Source: Cyanobium sp. PCC 7001
Lineage (GTDB): Bacteria > Cyanobacteriota > Cyanobacteriia > PCC-6307 > Cyanobiaceae
DNA length: 64,000 nt
Direction: 5' to 3'
NCBI RefSeq assembly: GCF_000155635.1
Contig: NZ_DS990556.1
Span: 1,047,051-1,111,050 of the forward strand
A model generated the notes under the pieces. The model was not told the DNA's origin. It searched no databases and saw only the letters and a program-made list of their open reading frames with translations. Shown one piece after another: positions 1-7,450 of this stretch. The position numbers were made by a program, and so were the translations under genes. Numbering within the stretch: position 1 is the stretch's first letter; every line of letters begins with the position of its first letter.

Positions 1-311
1 TCAGCGGCTTCGGGGCCGTGGCGGCACGGATGGGCACCATGGGCCTGCCGCTCCCCGAGCTGCTTCTGGCCGGTGCCGTGGTGGCGATGGGGGTGGGCTC
101 GGCCCTGGTGATCAGCGGCTGGCGCCGCGGGCTCGGGGCGGTGCTGCTGCTGGTGTTTCTGGTTCCCGCCACGCTGGTGTTCCACACCGCCCTGGATGAT
201 CCCCAGGAACGCATCCAGCTGTTCAAGAACCTGGCCATCATGGGAGGACTGCTGCTGGTGCTCGACCGGGGCGGCGGCAGGTCCGAATCCGATCGGCGCT
301 CCCGCGGGTAG
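1..311 (+). CDS. DoxX family membrane protein, 3' part only
   Basis: The open frame runs in from the left edge, so the 5' end is missing. Before the first possible start (GTG at 18) the frame already reads SGFGAVAARMG, which fits the DoxX pattern in which a short loop precedes a Leu-Pro-rich segment. Two membrane segments are visible (about residues 8-30 and 37-55 from the GTG), then the family-like LFKNLAIMGGLLLVL stretch and a charged tail. DoxX-like proteins are small four-helix inner-membrane proteins linked to thiol and oxidative-stress balance in some bacteria; the role here is not known. The sigma-factor gene starts 26 bases downstream on the same strand. Confidence 0.7.
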   Translation, partial: SGFGAVAARMGTMGLPLPELLLAGAVVAMGVGSALVISGWRRGLGAVLLLVFLVPATLVFHTALDDPQERIQLFKNLAIMGGLLLVLDRGGGRSESDRRSRG

Positions 312-337
312 TCGTTCCAGTCCCAGCCATCGCCTCC

Positions 338-985
338 ATGGCCCTCGAGCCGATCCCCCCACCGGCCGGCCGGCTCCGAGACCCAAGCCCTGGTGGTAGG
401 ACCCCGGAGGCCGGAGCCGCGGGTGCGGAAGACCTCGCCATCGACCACGGCGATCTGGCGGCCCTCTACGACGCCTACGGTGCGGCGGTCTACCGCCTGG
501 CCCTGCGGCTGTGCCGCAGCAGCCACACGGCCGAGGACCTGGTGCAGGACGTGTTCCTGCGCTACTGGCAGCAGGGCCGCTACGACCCGAAGCGGGGGCC
601 TGTTTTGGCCTACCTGCTGCTGCTCACCCGCTCGATGGCCCTGAACCGGCTGGCCCAGGGGCGCAACCGCTGGCAGATCCTGCAGCGCTGGTCCAGTCAG
701 CTGCTGGCCCCCAGCGAGCCCAGTGCCCAGCACTGGGCCGAACTCAACGACCTGGGGGAGCGGATGCGTCAGGCCCTGGCCCAGATCACCGCCAACCAGC
801 GTCAGGTGCTGGAGCTGGCCTACTACCAGGGCCTGAGCCAGTCGGCCATCGCCGAGCGCCTGGCGATCCCCCTGGGCACGGTGAAAACCCGGTCCCGTCA
901 GGGGCTGCTGGCCCTGCGCCAGCACCTGGTGGATTTCCGAGGCGACGCCGCCGAACCCCTGCCCCTGCCCCGCTCCCGCCCGTGA
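338..985 (+). CDS. ECF-type RNA polymerase sigma factor
   Basis: A 215-residue sigma-70 family protein of extracytoplasmic-function type. Region 2 lies at about residues 42-110 (ALYDAYGAAVYRLALRL, then AEDLVQDVFLRYW, the core-binding and -10 recognition part). Region 4 lies at about 145-200 (ITANQRQVLELAYYQGLSQ, then AIAERLAIPLGTVKTRSRQG, the -35-binding helix-turn-helix). There is no region 1.1 or 3, as is normal for ECF factors. The first about 35 residues are Pro/Gly-rich, so the true start may be further in. The stop overlaps the next start as TGATG, and that gene encodes an RskA-type anti-sigma factor, so this sigma is probably held inactive at the membrane until a signal arrives. Its regulon may include the arsenic genes just downstream, but that is inference from position. 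Confidence 0.88.
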   Translation: MALEPIPPPAGRLRDPSPGGRTPEAGAAGAEDLAIDHGDLAALYDAYGAAVYRLALRLCRSSHTAEDLVQDVFLRYWQQGRYDPKRGPVLAYLLLLTRSMALNRLAQGRNRWQILQRWSSQLLAPSEPSAQHWAELNDLGERMRQALAQITANQRQVLELAYYQGLSQSAIAERLAIPLGTVKTRSRQGLLALRQHLVDFRGDAAEPLPLPRSRP

Positions 986-1704
986 TGCCGAACCCCGATC
1001 TGCCTCCTCCGGATCCCGCCACGATCGACGAGCTGCTGGCCGGCCATGCCCTGGGCGATCTCGATGAGGCCGAGCAGACGCTGCTGCGCCGGCACCTGGC
1101 CGCCGATCCCAGCCTGCACAGTCGGCTCGAGGAGCTGAGCACCACCCTGCAGCTGCTGCCCCTGGCGCTGCCGGAGCAGACCCTGCCACCGCACCGCCTC
1201 CGCGACAAGCTCCTGCGCGGCAGACTCCCCACCCCACGGGAGCCGGGAACCCCGCCGCGCCCCATCTGGGGAAAGCTCGTGATGGCGGCTCTGGCCGGCG
1301 GCCTCCTCGTGACGGGCCTGCAGGTGCACCAGCTGCGCCAGCAGCTGGCCCAGAGGGCCGAGCCAGCCCCGACACTGCCGGTGGCGCGGACCCTCACCAT
1401 GCGGGGGGAAGGAGCGGGCAGCACGGCGAGCGGCCAGGTGGTGGTGCAGTCCGGCCTGGGCTACAACCTCCTCAAGATCAAGGGTCTGCCGTCGCCGCCC
1501 CCCGACCACGTGTACCGGCTCTGGGCGGATGTGGACGGCCGCCAGGTGGGCTGTGTGCAGTTCGTTCCCGACGACATGGGGGTGGTGTCGATGCCCATTC
1601 CCACCGAGCCCTCCAGCCAGGCGCGACGGCTGAGCATCAGGCTCGAACCGCTGCGCCCCGGGGGCGAGCGACCCCAGGGTCCCCGCGTGCTCACCAGCGT
1701 CTGA
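985..1704 (+). CDS. Anti-sigma factor, RskA family
   Basis: A 239-residue single-pass membrane protein. Residues about 8-60 (IDELLAGHALGDLDEAEQ and following) match the helical anti-sigma domain that clamps ECF sigma factors; the zinc-binding HxxxCxxC motif of ZAS proteins is absent, as in RskA. A Pro/Arg linker leads to one membrane helix at about residues 92-112, then a periplasmic domain of the anti-sigma-K type (PPDHVYRLWADVDGRQVGC). The ATG shares its A with the sigma stop codon, showing translational coupling. In known systems release of the sigma needs proteolysis of the anti-sigma; the signal here is unknown. GTG at 982 is an alternative start one codon upstream. Confidence 0.85.
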   Translation: MPNPDLPPPDPATIDELLAGHALGDLDEAEQTLLRRHLAADPSLHSRLEELSTTLQLLPLALPEQTLPPHRLRDKLLRGRLPTPREPGTPPRPIWGKLVMAALAGGLLVTGLQVHQLRQQLAQRAEPAPTLPVARTLTMRGEGAGSTASGQVVVQSGLGYNLLKIKGLPSPPPDHVYRLWADVDGRQVGCVQFVPDDMGVVSMPIPTEPSSQARRLSIRLEPLRPGGERPQGPRVLTSV

Positions 1705-1711
1705 AGCCCCT

Positions 1712-2671
1712 GTGACCCAAGCCCCGAGCCTCACGGCCACCTCCTTCCCGCCGCTGCGGCGCCGGGAGCTCGCCTGCCTGCAGGTGAACCTGGGCTACCG
1801 CTGCAACCAGAGCTGCAGTCACTGCCATGTGAATGCAGGGCCCACCCGCACCGAGAGCATGGAGGCCGACACGGCCGCCCTGATTCCTGCCGTGCTCCAG
1901 GCCCGGGGCCTCACCACACTCGATCTCACCGGTGGCGCGCCGGAGCTCCATCCCCTGTTCCGCTCACTCGTGAGGGAGGCGCGGCAGCTGGGGGTCAGCG
2001 TGATCGACCGCTGCAACCTCACGATCCTGAGCGAACCGGGCCAGGAGGATCTGGCCGGCTTTCTGGCCGCCCAGGTGGTGGTGGTGGTGGCCTCGCTGCC
2101 CTGCTACTCCGCCGGCAACGTCGATCGCCAGCGGGGCGATGGGGTGTTCGAGCGCAGCATCACGGGCCTGCGGCAACTGAACGCCCTGGGCTACGGCGAC
2201 CCCGACTCCGGCCTGGAGCTCAACCTGGTGTACAACCCCCAGGGAGCAGCGCTGCCACCGCCCCAGCCCCAGCTGGAGGCCGACTACAAACGGGTGCTGG
2301 CGGCCGATTTCGGCATTCGCTTCAACCGCCTGTTCGCCCTGGCCAACATGCCGATCCAGCGCTTCGCCTCAGGCCTGGAACGGGCGGGACAGCTGGAGCC
2401 TTACAGGGAGCTGCTGCGCCGGAACCACAGGGACAGCAACCTGGAGGCGGTGATGTGCCGCAGCCTGATCAGCGTGGACTGGCAGGGATACCTCTACGAC
2501 TGCGACTTCAACCAGATGCTGGCGATGCCCGCCGGCGGCCGCCGCAACCCCCGCCCCCACCTCAGGGACCTGCTGAGTCAGGATCCCAGCGGCATGCCCA
2601 TCGCGGTGGACGACCACTGCTACGGCTGCACGGCCGGCAGCGGTTCCAGCTGCAGCGGTGCCCTCGGCTGA
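1712..2671 (+). CDS. arsS: Arsenosugar biosynthesis radical SAM protein ArsS
   Basis: A 319-residue radical SAM enzyme. The [4Fe-4S]-binding CxxxCxxC motif is at residues 31-38 (CNQSCSHC) after the first beta strand, followed by LDLTGGAPELHP, the SAM-contacting GGxPE-like segment. The C-terminal part contains further cysteines (DDHCYGCTAGSGSSC), the DUF3641-type region of ArsS. ArsS is proposed to transfer the 5'-deoxyadenosyl group of SAM to dimethylarsenite made by ArsM, the first step to arsenosugars. arsM follows directly, which is the usual gene order. The GTG start lies 7 bases after the anti-sigma stop, so it may be cotranscribed with the sigma/anti-sigma pair. Confidence 0.9.
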   Translation: MTQAPSLTATSFPPLRRRELACLQVNLGYRCNQSCSHCHVNAGPTRTESMEADTAALIPAVLQARGLTTLDLTGGAPELHPLFRSLVREARQLGVSVIDRCNLTILSEPGQEDLAGFLAAQVVVVVASLPCYSAGNVDRQRGDGVFERSITGLRQLNALGYGDPDSGLELNLVYNPQGAALPPPQPQLEADYKRVLAADFGIRFNRLFALANMPIQRFASGLERAGQLEPYRELLRRNHRDSNLEAVMCRSLISVDWQGYLYDCDFNQMLAMPAGGRRNPRPHLRDLLSQDPSGMPIAVDDHCYGCTAGSGSSCSGALG

Positions 2672-2693
2672 TTCGATCTTCCGTCCGTTCCCC

Positions 2694-3800
2694 ATGGTGT
2701 CCACCAGCCCCGACCAGACCAGCCGCGATCAGGCCATCACCAGCCAGGTGCGGGCGTACTACGGCGAGGTGCTGGGCAGCAGCGCCGACCTGCGCACCAG
2801 CGCCTGTTGCGACGCCAGCGCCGTGCCGGCGCAGCTGAAGCCCCTCCTGGCCCGGATCCACCCTGAGGTGCTGGAGCGTTACTACGGCTGTGGCCTGGTG
2901 GCGCCGCCGCTGCTGGAGGGGCTGCGGGTGCTGGATCTGGGCTGCGGCACCGGCCGCGATGTCTACCTGCTGGCCCAGCTGGTGGGCAGCCGCGGCGAGG
3001 TGGTGGGGGTGGACATGACGGCGGAGCAGCTGGCGGTGGCCCGCAGCCACCAGGCCTTCCATGCCGAGCAGTTCGGCTTCGCCAATGTGCACTTCCTGGA
3101 GGGCCGGATCGAGGCCCTGGATGCCCTCGAGCTGGAGCCCGCCAGCTTCGACCTGGTGATCTCCAACTGCGTGGTGAACCTCTCCACCGACAAGGCGGCC
3201 GTGCTGGAGGGGGTGCGCCGGCTGCTGCGGCCGGGAGGGGAGTTCTATTTCGCCGATGTCTATGCCGATCGGCGGGTGCCGGAGGCCCTGCGCCACGATC
3301 CGGTGCTCTACGGCGAATGCCTGGGCGGAGCCCTCTACTGGAACGATTTCCTCCGCCTGAGCCGCCGGGCCGGATTCGCCGATCCCAGGCTGGTGGAGCA
3401 CAGGCCTCTGGCCATCACCGATCCGCTGCTGGCCGAGCGCACCGGATCGGTGCGGTTCTTCTCGGCCACCTACCGCCTCTTCCACCTCGATGACCTGGAG
3501 GATGCCTGCGAAGACCACGGTCAGGCGGTGATCTACCGGGGCACGGTTCCCGGCCATCCCCATGGTTTCCGCCTCGACACCCACCACTGGATGGAAACCG
3601 GGCGGGTGTTTCCGGTGTGCGGCAACACCTACCGGATGCTCGCCGACACCCGTTTCGCTCCCCACTTTGACCTCATCGGCGACTTCAGCCGTCATTTCGG
3701 ACTGTTCCCCGGCTGCGGCGGTGCCCTGCCCTTCCGGAGCAGCACCTCGCTGGAGCAGGAGGAGACCGGGGCGGAATCGGACGGCGGCGGCTGCTGCTGA
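2694..3800 (+). CDS. arsM: Arsenite S-adenosylmethionine methyltransferase ArsM
   Basis: A 368-residue SAM-dependent methyltransferase that methylates As(III) to mono-, di- and trimethyl forms. The class I SAM motif is at residues 81-88 (DLGCGTGR). Cysteines at 38/39, 66, 159 (ISNCVVNLS) and 209 (YGECLGGALYW) correspond in order and context to the four As(III)-binding/catalytic cysteines of algal ArsM. The C-terminal extension (about 260-350) is typical of the long ArsM forms, and the protein ends in two more cysteines. I chose ATG 2694, 22 bases after arsS; an in-frame GTG at 2658 would overlap arsS and add a non-conserved leader. With ArsS it would convert arsenate taken up as a phosphate mimic to less toxic organoarsenicals. 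Confidence 0.9.
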   Translation: MVSTSPDQTSRDQAITSQVRAYYGEVLGSSADLRTSACCDASAVPAQLKPLLARIHPEVLERYYGCGLVAPPLLEGLRVLDLGCGTGRDVYLLAQLVGSRGEVVGVDMTAEQLAVARSHQAFHAEQFGFANVHFLEGRIEALDALELEPASFDLVISNCVVNLSTDKAAVLEGVRRLLRPGGEFYFADVYADRRVPEALRHDPVLYGECLGGALYWNDFLRLSRRAGFADPRLVEHRPLAITDPLLAERTGSVRFFSATYRLFHLDDLEDACEDHGQAVIYRGTVPGHPHGFRLDTHHWMETGRVFPVCGNTYRMLADTRFAPHFDLIGDFSRHFGLFPGCGGALPFRSSTSLEQEETGAESDGGGCC

Positions 3801-3834
3801 GGCCGGCGGCGCTGCACGCTCATCCCGATCCGCT

Positions 3835-3848
3835 GAGACCCTGGTCTC
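3835..3848. promoter_or_regulatory. Perfect palindrome upstream of the antiporter gene
   Basis: GAGACC-CT-GGTCTC is a perfect inverted repeat 58 bases before the antiporter start and 35 bases after arsM. The two-base centre is too short for an RNA hairpin loop, so a dimeric DNA-binding protein site is the better reading. No protein can be assigned from sequence. Confidence 0.3.
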
Positions 3849-3906
3849 TCCGCAGAATTCCTTGGCCCTTCGTCGATCAGAATCACGGATCTGCTGAAGC
3901 GGCCCC

Positions 3907-4998
3907 GTGTCGTCCTCCCTGGTGAGCGGTGTCCAGATCGTTCTGGGCATTGCTCTGCTCTTCGCTGGTGGAGAGCTGTTTGTGGCCGGGTCCGTCGCTC
4001 TCTCGCTGCTGCTGGGGATTCCCCAGATCGTGATCGGCCTCACGGTGGTGTCGCTGGGCACCAGCGCTCCCGAACTGTTCGTGAGCCTGATCTCCACCGT
4101 CCAGGGAAACCTGGGTAGCGCCGGCGCCGACAACCTGGCAGTGAGCAACATCGTGGGCAGCAACATCTTCAATGTGCTGGTGGTGCTCGGCCTCAGCGCG
4201 GTGATCGTGCCGCTGCGGGTGCGCAGCAGGCTGGTGCGGCGTGATGTGCCGCTGCTGCTGGGGGTGTCAATGGCGGTATGGGGCATGGCCTCCACCGGGC
4301 GGCTCACGTGGCAGGCCGGAACGGCGCTGCTGTTGGCCACCCTGATGAACCTGGTGTGGGAGATGCGCACCGCCCGCGAGAACCCCGATGAGGGCAATGA
4401 GATCAACGGGGGTGACGCCAGCCCCGCTCCTGTGGCAGCCGTCAAGCTGGCCGCCGGCCTGGCCCTGCTGGTTGGCGGCTCCCAGCTGCTGGTGGCGGGT
4501 GCCACCACCGCCGCCCTCGCCTTCGGGGTGAGCACCACGGTGATCGGCCTGACCGTGGTGGCCGCCGGCACCTCGATGCCGGAACTGGTCACCTCCGTGG
4601 TGGCGGCCTACCGGGGCAAGGCGGATCTGGCCATCGGCAACGTGATCGGCAGCAACCTGCTCAACCAGCTGGTGATCCTGGGGATCTGCGCGGTGGTGTC
4701 CGGGCCGCGGGGCCTGGAGGTGGACGCCGTGATGATCCAGCGCGACCTTCCGATCATGGTGCTCACCACGCTCGCCTGCCTGCCGATCTTCTGGAGCCAT
4801 GGGGTGATCAGCCGCCTGGAGGGGGGCGTGCTGCTGCTCCTCTATGGGGTGTATCTGGTGGAGCAGCTGCTGCTGAGCACGGCGCCCTCCCTACTGGGGG
4901 ACTTCCGGCTGATCACCCTGCTGGTGGTGGTGCCCGCCGTGCTGGTGGTGCTGGCCTGGCAGGTGATCGCCTGGCGCCAGCGGCGGCCCGAGGCTTGA
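3907..4998 (+). CDS. Calcium/sodium antiporter of the CaCA superfamily
   Basis: A 363-residue polytopic membrane protein with the two inverted alpha-repeats of the cation/Ca2+ exchanger family. Repeat 1 (about residues 35-95) has GLTVVSLGTSAPELFVSL and VSNIVGSNIFNVLVVLG; repeat 2 (about 200-255) has GLTVVAAGTSMPELVTSVV and IGNVIGSNLLNQLVILG. The Glu in each GTSxPE motif and the Asn/Ser residues form the ion site in known relatives. About ten membrane helices are expected, with a charged cytoplasmic loop in the middle (NPDEGNEINGGD). It probably expels Ca2+ in exchange for Na+ or H+. The GTG at 3907 is the first start in frame. It closes the plus-strand run at the left end of the window. Confidence 0.88.
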   Translation: MSSSLVSGVQIVLGIALLFAGGELFVAGSVALSLLLGIPQIVIGLTVVSLGTSAPELFVSLISTVQGNLGSAGADNLAVSNIVGSNIFNVLVVLGLSAVIVPLRVRSRLVRRDVPLLLGVSMAVWGMASTGRLTWQAGTALLLATLMNLVWEMRTARENPDEGNEINGGDASPAPVAAVKLAAGLALLVGGSQLLVAGATTAALAFGVSTTVIGLTVVAAGTSMPELVTSVVAAYRGKADLAIGNVIGSNLLNQLVILGICAVVSGPRGLEVDAVMIQRDLPIMVLTTLACLPIFWSHGVISRLEGGVLLLLYGVYLVEQLLLSTAPSLLGDFRLITLLVVVPAVLVVLAWQVIAWRQRRPEA

Positions 4999-5020
4999 AC
5001 GTTCGCCGAAGCCGGAGCTC

Positions 5021-5068
5021 TCAGTGCGCGGGTCAACGCACCGTTCAGTGCGCGGGGCAATGCACCAT
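5021..5068. repeat. Two-copy 24-base direct repeat
   Basis: TCAGTGCGCGGGTCAACGCA plus CCGT (5021-5044) is followed at once by a second copy (5045-5068) with three mismatches. A further CAGTGCACTG palindrome lies at about 5094-5103, just beyond the 3' end of the tRNA gene. The stretch does not code for anything I recognise. Confidence 0.6.
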
Positions 5069-5109
5069 GTGCGGCGATGGTCAGTTCCCTGAGCAGTGCA
5101 CTGTGCTGA

Positions 5110-5181
5110 TGGGTCGCCTGAGATTCGAACTCAGGACCAATCGGTTAAAAGCCGAGTGCTCTACCGCTGAGCTAGCGACCC
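5110..5181 (-). tRNA. trnK: tRNA-Lys (anticodon UUU)
   Basis: On the minus strand the sequence begins GGGTCGCTAGCTCAGCGGTA (acceptor stem and D arm), has the anticodon stem/loop CTCGG-CTTTTAA-CCGAT with anticodon TTT, and ends with the T arm GAGTTCGAATCTC and acceptor GCGACCC plus discriminator A. All four stems close. The gene is 72 bases and CCA is not encoded. A possible -10 element TACCTT (minus strand, 5203-5208) lies 21 bases upstream of the mature 5' end. The gene is isolated between the antiporter and the carbonic-anhydrase-like gene. Confidence 0.95.
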
Positions 5182-5276
5182 GCGCCCATTGGGCACCCAT
5201 GGAAGGTATCACCCCGCCATCACCTCCTCCAAGCGGGGCGGGAGCCCGGGAGAATGGAGGCCACTAGGCCCCGCCG

Positions 5277-5801
5277 ATGGCGCCCTTCCCCTGGCCCGAC
5301 CCGCAGATCCATCCCGACGCCTGGGTGGCCGCCAGCGCGGTGGTGATCGGCGCAGTGGAGCTGGCGGCCGGCGCCAGCCTCTGGCCCACGGCCGTGGCCC
5401 GGGGCGATGTCTGCCCGATCCGGATCGGCGCGGGCAGCAACGTGCAGGACGGCGCCGTGCTGCACGGCGATCCGGACCAGCCCGTGACCATCGGCGTGGA
5501 CGTGACCATCGGCCATCGGGCCGTGATCCATGGCGCCACCCTCGAGGACGGCTGCCTGATCGGCATCGGCGCGGTGGTGCTCAACGGCGTCACCGTGGGG
5601 GAGGGGGCCCTGGTGGGGGCTGGATCGGTGGTGACCCGGGACGTGCCGCCCGGAGCCCTGGTGATGGGAACGCCGGCAGCCGTGAAACGGCAACTCTCCC
5701 CGGAAGCGATCGCCGGCCAGCGCGAGCACGCCCGCCGCTACCGGCAACTGGCGATGGTCCACGCCGGCCGCGGGGAAGCCGATCAGCGGCCCTGGATCTA
5801 A
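5277..5801 (+). CDS. Gamma-carbonic-anhydrase family protein (hexapeptide repeat)
   Basis: A 174-residue left-handed beta-helix protein built from hexapeptide repeats such as [23 protein letters not shown] and [19 protein letters not shown]. Histidines in [10 protein letters not shown] and [10 protein letters not shown] are placed like the three zinc-binding histidines of gamma carbonic anhydrases (Cam, CcmM N-terminal domain). It lacks the Rubisco-like repeats of CcmM, so it is a stand-alone relative of the PaaY/YrdA group. The C-terminal 40 residues form the usual basic helix. Either CO2 hydration or another acyl-related role is possible; active carbonic anhydrase function cannot be told from sequence. 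Confidence 0.85.
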   Translation: MAPFPWPDPQIHPDAWVAASAVVIGAVELAAGASLWPTAVARGDVCPIRIGAGSNVQDGAVLHGDPDQPVTIGVDVTIGHRAVIHGATLEDGCLIGIGAVVLNGVTVGEGALVGAGSVVTRDVPPGALVMGTPAAVKRQLSPEAIAGQREHARRYRQLAMVHAGRGEADQRPWI

Positions 5802-5852
5802 CAAACCCATGCAGACCAGCCCCTCGCCTGCTCTGGCGCGGGGCGCGGTCCG

Positions 5853-5858
5853 TAAGAT
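5853..5858 (+). promoter_or_regulatory. Probable -10 element for psbY
   Basis: TAAGAT fits the TANNNT -10 pattern and lies 25 bases before the psbY ATG, in the 82-base gap after the carbonic-anhydrase-like gene. No convincing -35 box is visible. Confidence 0.35.
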
Positions 5859-5883
5859 CGCCACACTTCCTTCTTGCCCTCCC

Positions 5884-6006
5884 ATGGACGCACGGCTGGT
5901 GCTGGTTGCCGCTCCGATCCTGCTCGCTGCCGCCTGGGCTGTGTTCCACATCGGCCGCGCCGCCGTGGGTCAGCTGCAGCTGATGATCAAGCGCGCCCGC
6001 GCCTGA
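5884..6006 (+). CDS. psbY: Photosystem II protein PsbY
   Basis: A 40-residue single-helix protein: [20 protein letters not shown] begins it, followed by [12 protein letters not shown] and a basic tail. Size, the Met-Asp start, the helix and the FxIGxAAxxQ motif match cyanobacterial PsbY, a low-molecular-mass subunit at the edge of photosystem II near cytochrome b559 in the thylakoid membrane. ATG 5884 follows a -10-like element at a typical distance. An in-frame ATG at 5809 would add 25 residues that do not look like PsbY. It ends 7 bases before trmFO. Confidence 0.85.
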   Translation: MDARLVLVAAPILLAAAWAVFHIGRAAVGQLQLMIKRARA

Positions 6007-6013
6007 GTCCGCC

Positions 6014-7405
6014 TTGACCCTTCTGGTGATAGGTGCCGGCCTGGCCGGCACCGAGGCGGCCTGGCAGATCGCACAATCCGGTCTGCCGGTGCGGCTGGTG
6101 GAGATGCGACCGGTGCGGCGCTCACCGGCCCACCACAGCGGCGAATTCGCCGAGCTGGTGTGCAGCAACAGCTTCGGTGCCCTCAGCAGCGACCGCGCCG
6201 CCGGCCTGCTGCAGCAGGAGCTGCGCAGCCTCGGCTCCTTGGTGATCGGCACCGCCGACCACCATGCCGTGCCGGCCGGTGGTGCCCTGGCCGTGGACCG
6301 GGGCCGCTACAGCGCCGCCCTCACCGAGGCGCTCGAACGGCATCCGCTGGTGACCGTGGAGCGGCGCGAGCAGACAGGGCTTCCCGCTGCCGACCAGATC
6401 GCGGTGCTGGCCACGGGTCCCCTCACCAGCGAACCCCTCGCCGAGCAGCTGCGGGCCTTCACCGGCCGCGCCGACTGCCACTTCTTCGATGCGGCGAGCC
6501 CGATCGTGGAGGGCGACAGCATCGATCTGGGCGTCGCCTTCCGCGCCTCCCGCTACGACAAGGGCGACGCCGACTACATCAACTGTCCGATGGGTCGGGA
6601 GCAGTACCTCGCCTTCCGCGCCGCGCTGCTGGCGGCCGAGCAGGCCGAACTCAAGGACTTCGAGAAGGAGAGTGCCAGCTTCTTCGAGGGGTGCCTGCCG
6701 ATCGAGGAGCTGGCCCGCCGCGGCGAGGACACCATGCGCTACGGCCCGCTCAAGCCGATCGGCCTCTGGGACCCCCGCTGGGGCGACGTGAACGACCGGG
6801 AGGTGCGCCGGGCCCGCCGGGCCTACGCCGTGGTGCAGCTCCGCCAGGAGGACAAGGACGGCCGGCTCTGGAACCTGGTGGGCTTTCAGACCAACCTCAA
6901 ATGGGGCGAGCAGAAGCGCGTGCTGCGGATGATTCCGGGGCTGGAGCAGGCGGAGTTCGTGCGTTTCGGGGTGATGCACCGCAACACCTTCCTGGAGGCG
7001 CCGCAGCTGCTCGATCCCACCCTGCAGTTCCGCCGCAGACCCACCCTGCTGGCGGCGGGCCAGATCACCGGCACCGAGGGCTACGCCGCAGCCGTGGCCG
7101 GCGGCTGGCTCGCCGGCACCAACGCCGCCCGCCTGGCCCGCGGCCTGGAGCCGCTCACCCTGCCGCCCACCACGATGATGGGCGCCCTCGCCCACTTCAT
7201 CGCCGAAGCCCCCTCCGGCAGGTTCCAGCCGATGCCGCCCAACTTCGGCCTGCTGCCGGAGCTGCCCGAGCGGATCCGCGACAAGCGCCGCCGCTACGGC
7301 GCCTACCGCGATCGGGCCCTGGCGGATCTGGACGCCTGGCGCCGGCACCACGGCGAGGCGCAACCCGCCCCCAGCGAGGCCCCCGTTCCGGTCGGCACGC
7401 CCTAG
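6014..7405 (+). CDS. trmFO: Methylenetetrahydrofolate-tRNA-(uracil-5-)-methyltransferase TrmFO
   Basis: A 463-residue FAD protein that makes ribothymidine at position 54 of tRNA using 5,10-methylenetetrahydrofolate. The N-terminal FAD-binding [16 protein letters not shown] (residues 4-19) and the family signature [12 protein letters not shown] (about 46-57) are present, as are [12 protein letters not shown] (about 242-255) and the C-terminal [21 protein letters not shown]-contact segment. The start is TTG at 6014, 7 bases after psbY; the Rossmann motif begins straight after it, so no upstream start is needed. The length is normal for the family, including the C-terminal Pro-rich tail. Confidence 0.93.
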   Translation: MTLLVIGAGLAGTEAAWQIAQSGLPVRLVEMRPVRRSPAHHSGEFAELVCSNSFGALSSDRAAGLLQQELRSLGSLVIGTADHHAVPAGGALAVDRGRYSAALTEALERHPLVTVERREQTGLPAADQIAVLATGPLTSEPLAEQLRAFTGRADCHFFDAASPIVEGDSIDLGVAFRASRYDKGDADYINCPMGREQYLAFRAALLAAEQAELKDFEKESASFFEGCLPIEELARRGEDTMRYGPLKPIGLWDPRWGDVNDREVRRARRAYAVVQLRQEDKDGRLWNLVGFQTNLKWGEQKRVLRMIPGLEQAEFVRFGVMHRNTFLEAPQLLDPTLQFRRRPTLLAAGQITGTEGYAAAVAGGWLAGTNAARLARGLEPLTLPPTTMMGALAHFIAEAPSGRFQPMPPNFGLLPELPERIRDKRRRYGAYRDRALADLDAWRRHHGEAQPAPSEAPVPVGTP

Positions 7406-7450
7406 GCGCCCCCTAACTTCGGTGCACCCCCACCCCTTCGAGCGCCCGCG

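Noticed and set aside
2562-4592. A 676-codon minus-strand frame over arsM and the antiporter
   Set aside because: Crosses two well-defined genes and an intergenic spacer, and has a low-complexity product.
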